Positions 35,456 to 37,253 of a DNA stretch of 37,253 bases are shown piece by piece. The position numbers and the translations under genes are program-made. The notes under the pieces were generated by a model. That model saw nothing but the letters and a program-made list of their open reading frames with translations. It had not been told where the DNA came from and did not search any database. Source of the stretch: a bacterium BMS3Bbin08 (lineage in GTDB: Bacteria > Nitrospirota > Thermodesulfovibrionia > UBA6902 > BMS3Bbin08); assembly GCA_002897775.1 (NCBI GenBank), contig BDTR01000067.1:1-37253 (forward strand). The letters are read 5' to 3'. Numbering within the stretch: the stretch's first letter is position 1; each line of letters opens with the position of its first letter.

Positions 35456-35666
35456 TGCTTCTTCAGACTATATGGAGAATATGGAATTGCTGGCCGACAG
35501 GGGAATACAGTTCAAGGCCTGCAGGAATACTCTAAAGAAACTTTGTGCCGTAGGGTCAGTGTGCATCACTGAAGACGCGCTCCCTGCTTTTGTTGAGGTA
35601 GTGCCTGCCGGCATTAGTGAGATCGTACGGAAACAGCGAGAGGGATACGTTTACGTAAAACCATAA
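35421..35666 (+). pseudogene. 5'-truncated DsrE-family protein fused to repeat
   Basis: The frame begins in repeat tail T2 (MSNVKPRPHLVG) and continues as YMENMELLADRGIQFKACRNTLKKL and EDALPAFVEVVPAGISEIVRKQREGYVYVKP. This is the C-terminal two thirds of a small DsrE/DsrF-like (DUF1791-type) protein, including the conserved Cys in FKACRNTL. The first strand and helix are missing. DsrE-like proteins take part in sulfur transfer; this one is likely inactive, though the ORF is still open. Confidence 0.7.
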
Positions 35667-35675
35667 TACGCCTCA

Positions 35676-35958
35676 CCAATGTCCCACCTCCGCCTCGGGC
35701 GGATTTATTAATTTGGGGCTAGATGAATATATTGAAGTCGGACTTCGATAATTGGGGCGTTTTGTACTGCATATTGTCATTTCTGTGCCTGTATCTTGCG
35801 ATTTTCCCCTCTATTAAAGTCGTTAATCCGACCCATAAGCATTATTAATTTATTTAAAGTGCAGGTTTTGTGATATAACGGTAGGGGCGTGGTTTTTTTG
35901 TTTGAGAAGAAAGGGGAAATGTCCAATGTCAAGCCGCGACCCCATTTGGTGGGAAGAG
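35676..35958. repeat. Multi-hairpin repeat with tail T2, second copy
   Basis: CACCAATGTCCCACCTCCG, CCGCCTCGGGCGG (35687-35700), stem GAAGTC/GACTTC (35734-35747), head with TTAAAGTCGTTAATCC, core (35861-35887) and tail T2 ending GCGACCCCATTTGGTGGG. It is near-identical to the copy at 35364-35455 over the core and tail. Confidence 0.75.
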
Positions 35959-35973
35959 GGGTTTTAAGAAAAA

Positions 35974-36180
35974 ATGAGAATTGTCGCAGTAGGAATAATA
36001 ATATTCGGAGTCATCCTTGTAATAAAGCCTACGCCATTTGCCCGTATTCTCGAAAGATTTTACAAACATTATCCTTTGGTTCGTTTAGCTCCGGAGAATA
36101 AATTAAAAAGTCGTGATGGTTTCATTATTGCTTTTGGAATCACTCTTATTGTAGTCGGGATATTGGCGGCAGTTTTATGA
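35974..36180 (+). CDS. Small two-helix membrane protein
   Basis: A 68-residue protein with hydrophobic ends MRIVAVGIIIFGVILVI and FIIAFGITLIVVGILAAVL around a basic loop (RILERFYKHYPLVRL...KLKSRDG). Two membrane helices are likely. Function unknown. It follows a repeat tail directly and may form a pair with the next small membrane ORF. Confidence 0.55.
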   Translation: MRIVAVGIIIFGVILVIKPTPFARILERFYKHYPLVRLAPENKLKSRDGFIIAFGITLIVVGILAAVL

Positions 36181-36201
36181 GGCTATTTACTGGATTGTGA
36201 T

Positions 36202-36339
36202 ATGCCAGGTGAGATGAAGGAATATAGTCGGAAAAGGAAAATATTTACGTATATTGTAGTAGCTATAATGCTTATTTCTGTTATTGTGCTATTTCTGTCC
36301 GGGTACATTTTAGGGCCGGATAGGAGATGGGTTCAATAG
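36202..36339 (+). CDS. Small single-helix membrane protein
   Basis: A 45-residue frame, MPGEMKEYSRKRKIFTYI then VVAIMLISVIVLFLSGYIL and GPDRRWVQ. The positive N-terminal flank and one helix fit a small inner membrane protein. ATG 36214 is an alternative start. It ends just before the repeat core fragment at 36343. Confidence 0.4.
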   Translation: MPGEMKEYSRKRKIFTYIVVAIMLISVIVLFLSGYILGPDRRWVQ

Positions 36340-36340
36340 G

Positions 36341-36365
36341 GTGTGTGATATAACGGTGGAGGTTA
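36341..36365. repeat. Repeat core fragment acting as leader
   Basis: GTGTGTGATATAACGGTGGAGG matches the repeat core (TTTTGTGATATAACGGTAGGGG) with small changes. Here the last part reads GGAGG and forms the ribosome binding site of the next gene. Confidence 0.6.
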
Positions 36366-36370
36366 AAGGG

Positions 36371-36928
36371 GTGAATGTCAATTCTAAAAAAGGGGAAAGA
36401 CCTCTTCCTAATCAGGCAAAAGTTGTAACGCAAAAAGAACTTAAAGATATCTTACGTGATCCGCGTAGATATCATGAAGGTATGGGAAGATGGGCTGAAG
36501 ATGTAATAATAAGAGCCTATTTAGACAATCCTGATTGGCAGATATTATATCGTGAAAACTCACCCCTCCATCATGGTTTTGATTTTATGGCTAAACATAT
36601 ACCATCCGGCCAAGTCGTAGTTGCTGAAATGAAGATGAGTAATAAAGTGGGGAGACTTAGGACATATCTTAAAAAAACAAAAACTAAAGGAAGGCAGATG
36701 AGCTTGAAATGGATCAAAAAAACTGCTCAAGAAATCAAGAAGCAACACCCACTAGCATATCAAGAACTAATTAATGCTATGAATAAAGGTCTTCTTAGAA
36801 GGACTCTATGCATAGCAAACCATGAAAAAAGACCTAAAGGCTGGTTGTCAGCAAGTATGGGTAAAATGGGAATGAAGGGGTTTTTTGAAGATGATTTTAA
36901 AAAAACTTCTGGATTTGGTTTAAAGTGA
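36371..36928 (+). CDS. Putative PD-(D/E)XK nuclease-like protein
   Basis: About 185 residues, basic. GTG 36371 is chosen because GGAGG lies 8 nt upstream; reading from 36341 would only translate repeat sequence. HHGFDFMAKHIPSGQVVVAEMKMSNK gives D-x(11)-E-x-K, the arrangement of PD-(D/E)XK nucleases, after a helix with a possible upstream Glu (RWAEDVIIRAYL). The rest is Lys-rich (TYLKKTKTKGRQMSLKWIKKTAQEIKKQH). A restriction-like enzyme or toxin is possible. I do not recognise a named family. Confidence 0.5.
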   Translation: MNVNSKKGERPLPNQAKVVTQKELKDILRDPRRYHEGMGRWAEDVIIRAYLDNPDWQILYRENSPLHHGFDFMAKHIPSGQVVVAEMKMSNKVGRLRTYLKKTKTKGRQMSLKWIKKTAQEIKKQHPLAYQELINAMNKGLLRRTLCIANHEKRPKGWLSASMGKMGMKGFFEDDFKKTSGFGLK

Positions 36929-36959
36929 ACATAGCTTTATTACCAAACTCCTGAAGTCT

Positions 36960-37253
36960 GATGTCAATAGTGGACACCAAATCGATCATGCCGATAATCT
37001 TTTTTCATAGAACTGTTTTTCATAAGCAGCAGGAGATAGATACCCCAGCCGCTTTTGCTTCCTCTGACGATTATAGAAAACCTCTATGTACTCTGTAATA
37101 TCCTGAATTGCTTCTTGCCTTGTTCTGTAAATCTTGTGATGTACAAGCTCTTGTTTAAGCGTTCCCCAGAAGCTCTCCATAGGGGCATTGTCATAGCAAT
37201 TCCCTTTTCTACTCATTGATGCTTTAATCCAGAATTGCTTAATCAGTTTCTGA
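36960..37253 (-). mobile_element. Partial IS3-family insertion sequence
   Basis: The element begins near 36960 with an end of the TGATGTCAATAGTGGACACC type, usual for IS3-family termini, and runs out of the window. Only the transposase C-terminus is seen. It borders the nuclease-like gene and marks the right edge of the mosaic. Confidence 0.7.
36986..37253 (-). CDS. IS3-family transposase OrfB, C-terminal part
   Basis: The frame is open to the window edge and reads KLIKQFWIKASMSRKGNCYDNAPMESFWGTLKQELVH, YRTRQEAIQDITEYIEVFYNRQRKQKRLGYLSPAAYE. This is the end of the rve (DDE) integrase domain of IS150/IS3-type OrfB, with the catalytic Glu in NAPMESFW. The N-terminal part and first two Asp residues lie outside. 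Confidence 0.92.
   Translation of the reverse strand, partial: QKLIKQFWIKASMSRKGNCYDNAPMESFWGTLKQELVHHKIYRTRQEAIQDITEYIEVFYNRQRKQKRLGYLSPAAYEKQFYEKRLSA

Noticed and set aside
22579-36365. CRISPR array
   Set aside because: Repeats are long, modular and separated by whole genes at irregular distances, with no short uniform spacers and no cas genes.

Overview
This window looks like a chromosomal contig of an uncultured Gram-negative bacterium. It has lipoproteins with lipoboxes, a beta-barrel outer membrane protein, a PilZ protein and an L21-L27-Obg-ProB block. The mix of DUF4416, a YchF-type GTPase and the pgi/glk pair would fit Nitrospirota or a deltaproteobacterial-grade lineage, but the sequence alone does not fix the taxon.

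Region 1 (1-3.3 kb) is a decayed integron-like locus. It holds the 3' part of a group II intron whose maturase is almost wholly deleted, a RelE/ParE-type toxin-antitoxin pair between two roughly 62-bp direct repeats, an attC-like imperfect palindrome, a lipoprotein gene, and an integron-type integrase (IntI family) broken by a one-base insertion. The integrase promoter overlaps a perfect 32-bp palindrome. Cassette-like genes run opposite to the integrase, as in a real integron.

Region 2 (3.3-14.0 kb) is ordinary core genome: DUF4416, a metallo-beta-lactamase-fold hydrolase, glucokinase and phosphoglucose isomerase on +; then proB, obgE, rpmA, rplU (-), a HAD phosphatase (+), a YchF-like NTPase (-) and hemL (-).

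Region 3 (14.3-21.8 kb) is a surface operon of four tandem paralogous lipoproteins (Ig-like, DUF2341 and LamG modules) ending in an outer membrane barrel gene. The first lipoprotein carries a roughly 350-residue insertion inside its LamG domain.

Region 4 (21.8-37.2 kb) is an accessory mosaic. Small genes (a CBS-domain protein, a ModA-like protein without signal peptide, PilZ, Cfa, YefM/YoeB, an AAA-DUF4143 ATPase, a nucleotidyltransferase toxin-antitoxin pair, secreted and membrane proteins, PIN, FRG, OLD-like ATPase, DsrE-like and a putative PD-(D/E)XK nuclease) are separated by at least ten copies of a modular, multi-hairpin repeat. Several genes are cut at their 5' ends exactly where a repeat begins or ends. 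One isolated site at 26531-26601 has the fold of an integron attC. The window ends in a partial IS3-family transposase.

The most unusual items are the multi-hairpin repeat family, whose stems differ by paired changes, and the nucleotidyltransferase pair controlled by two identically spaced 42-bp operators.
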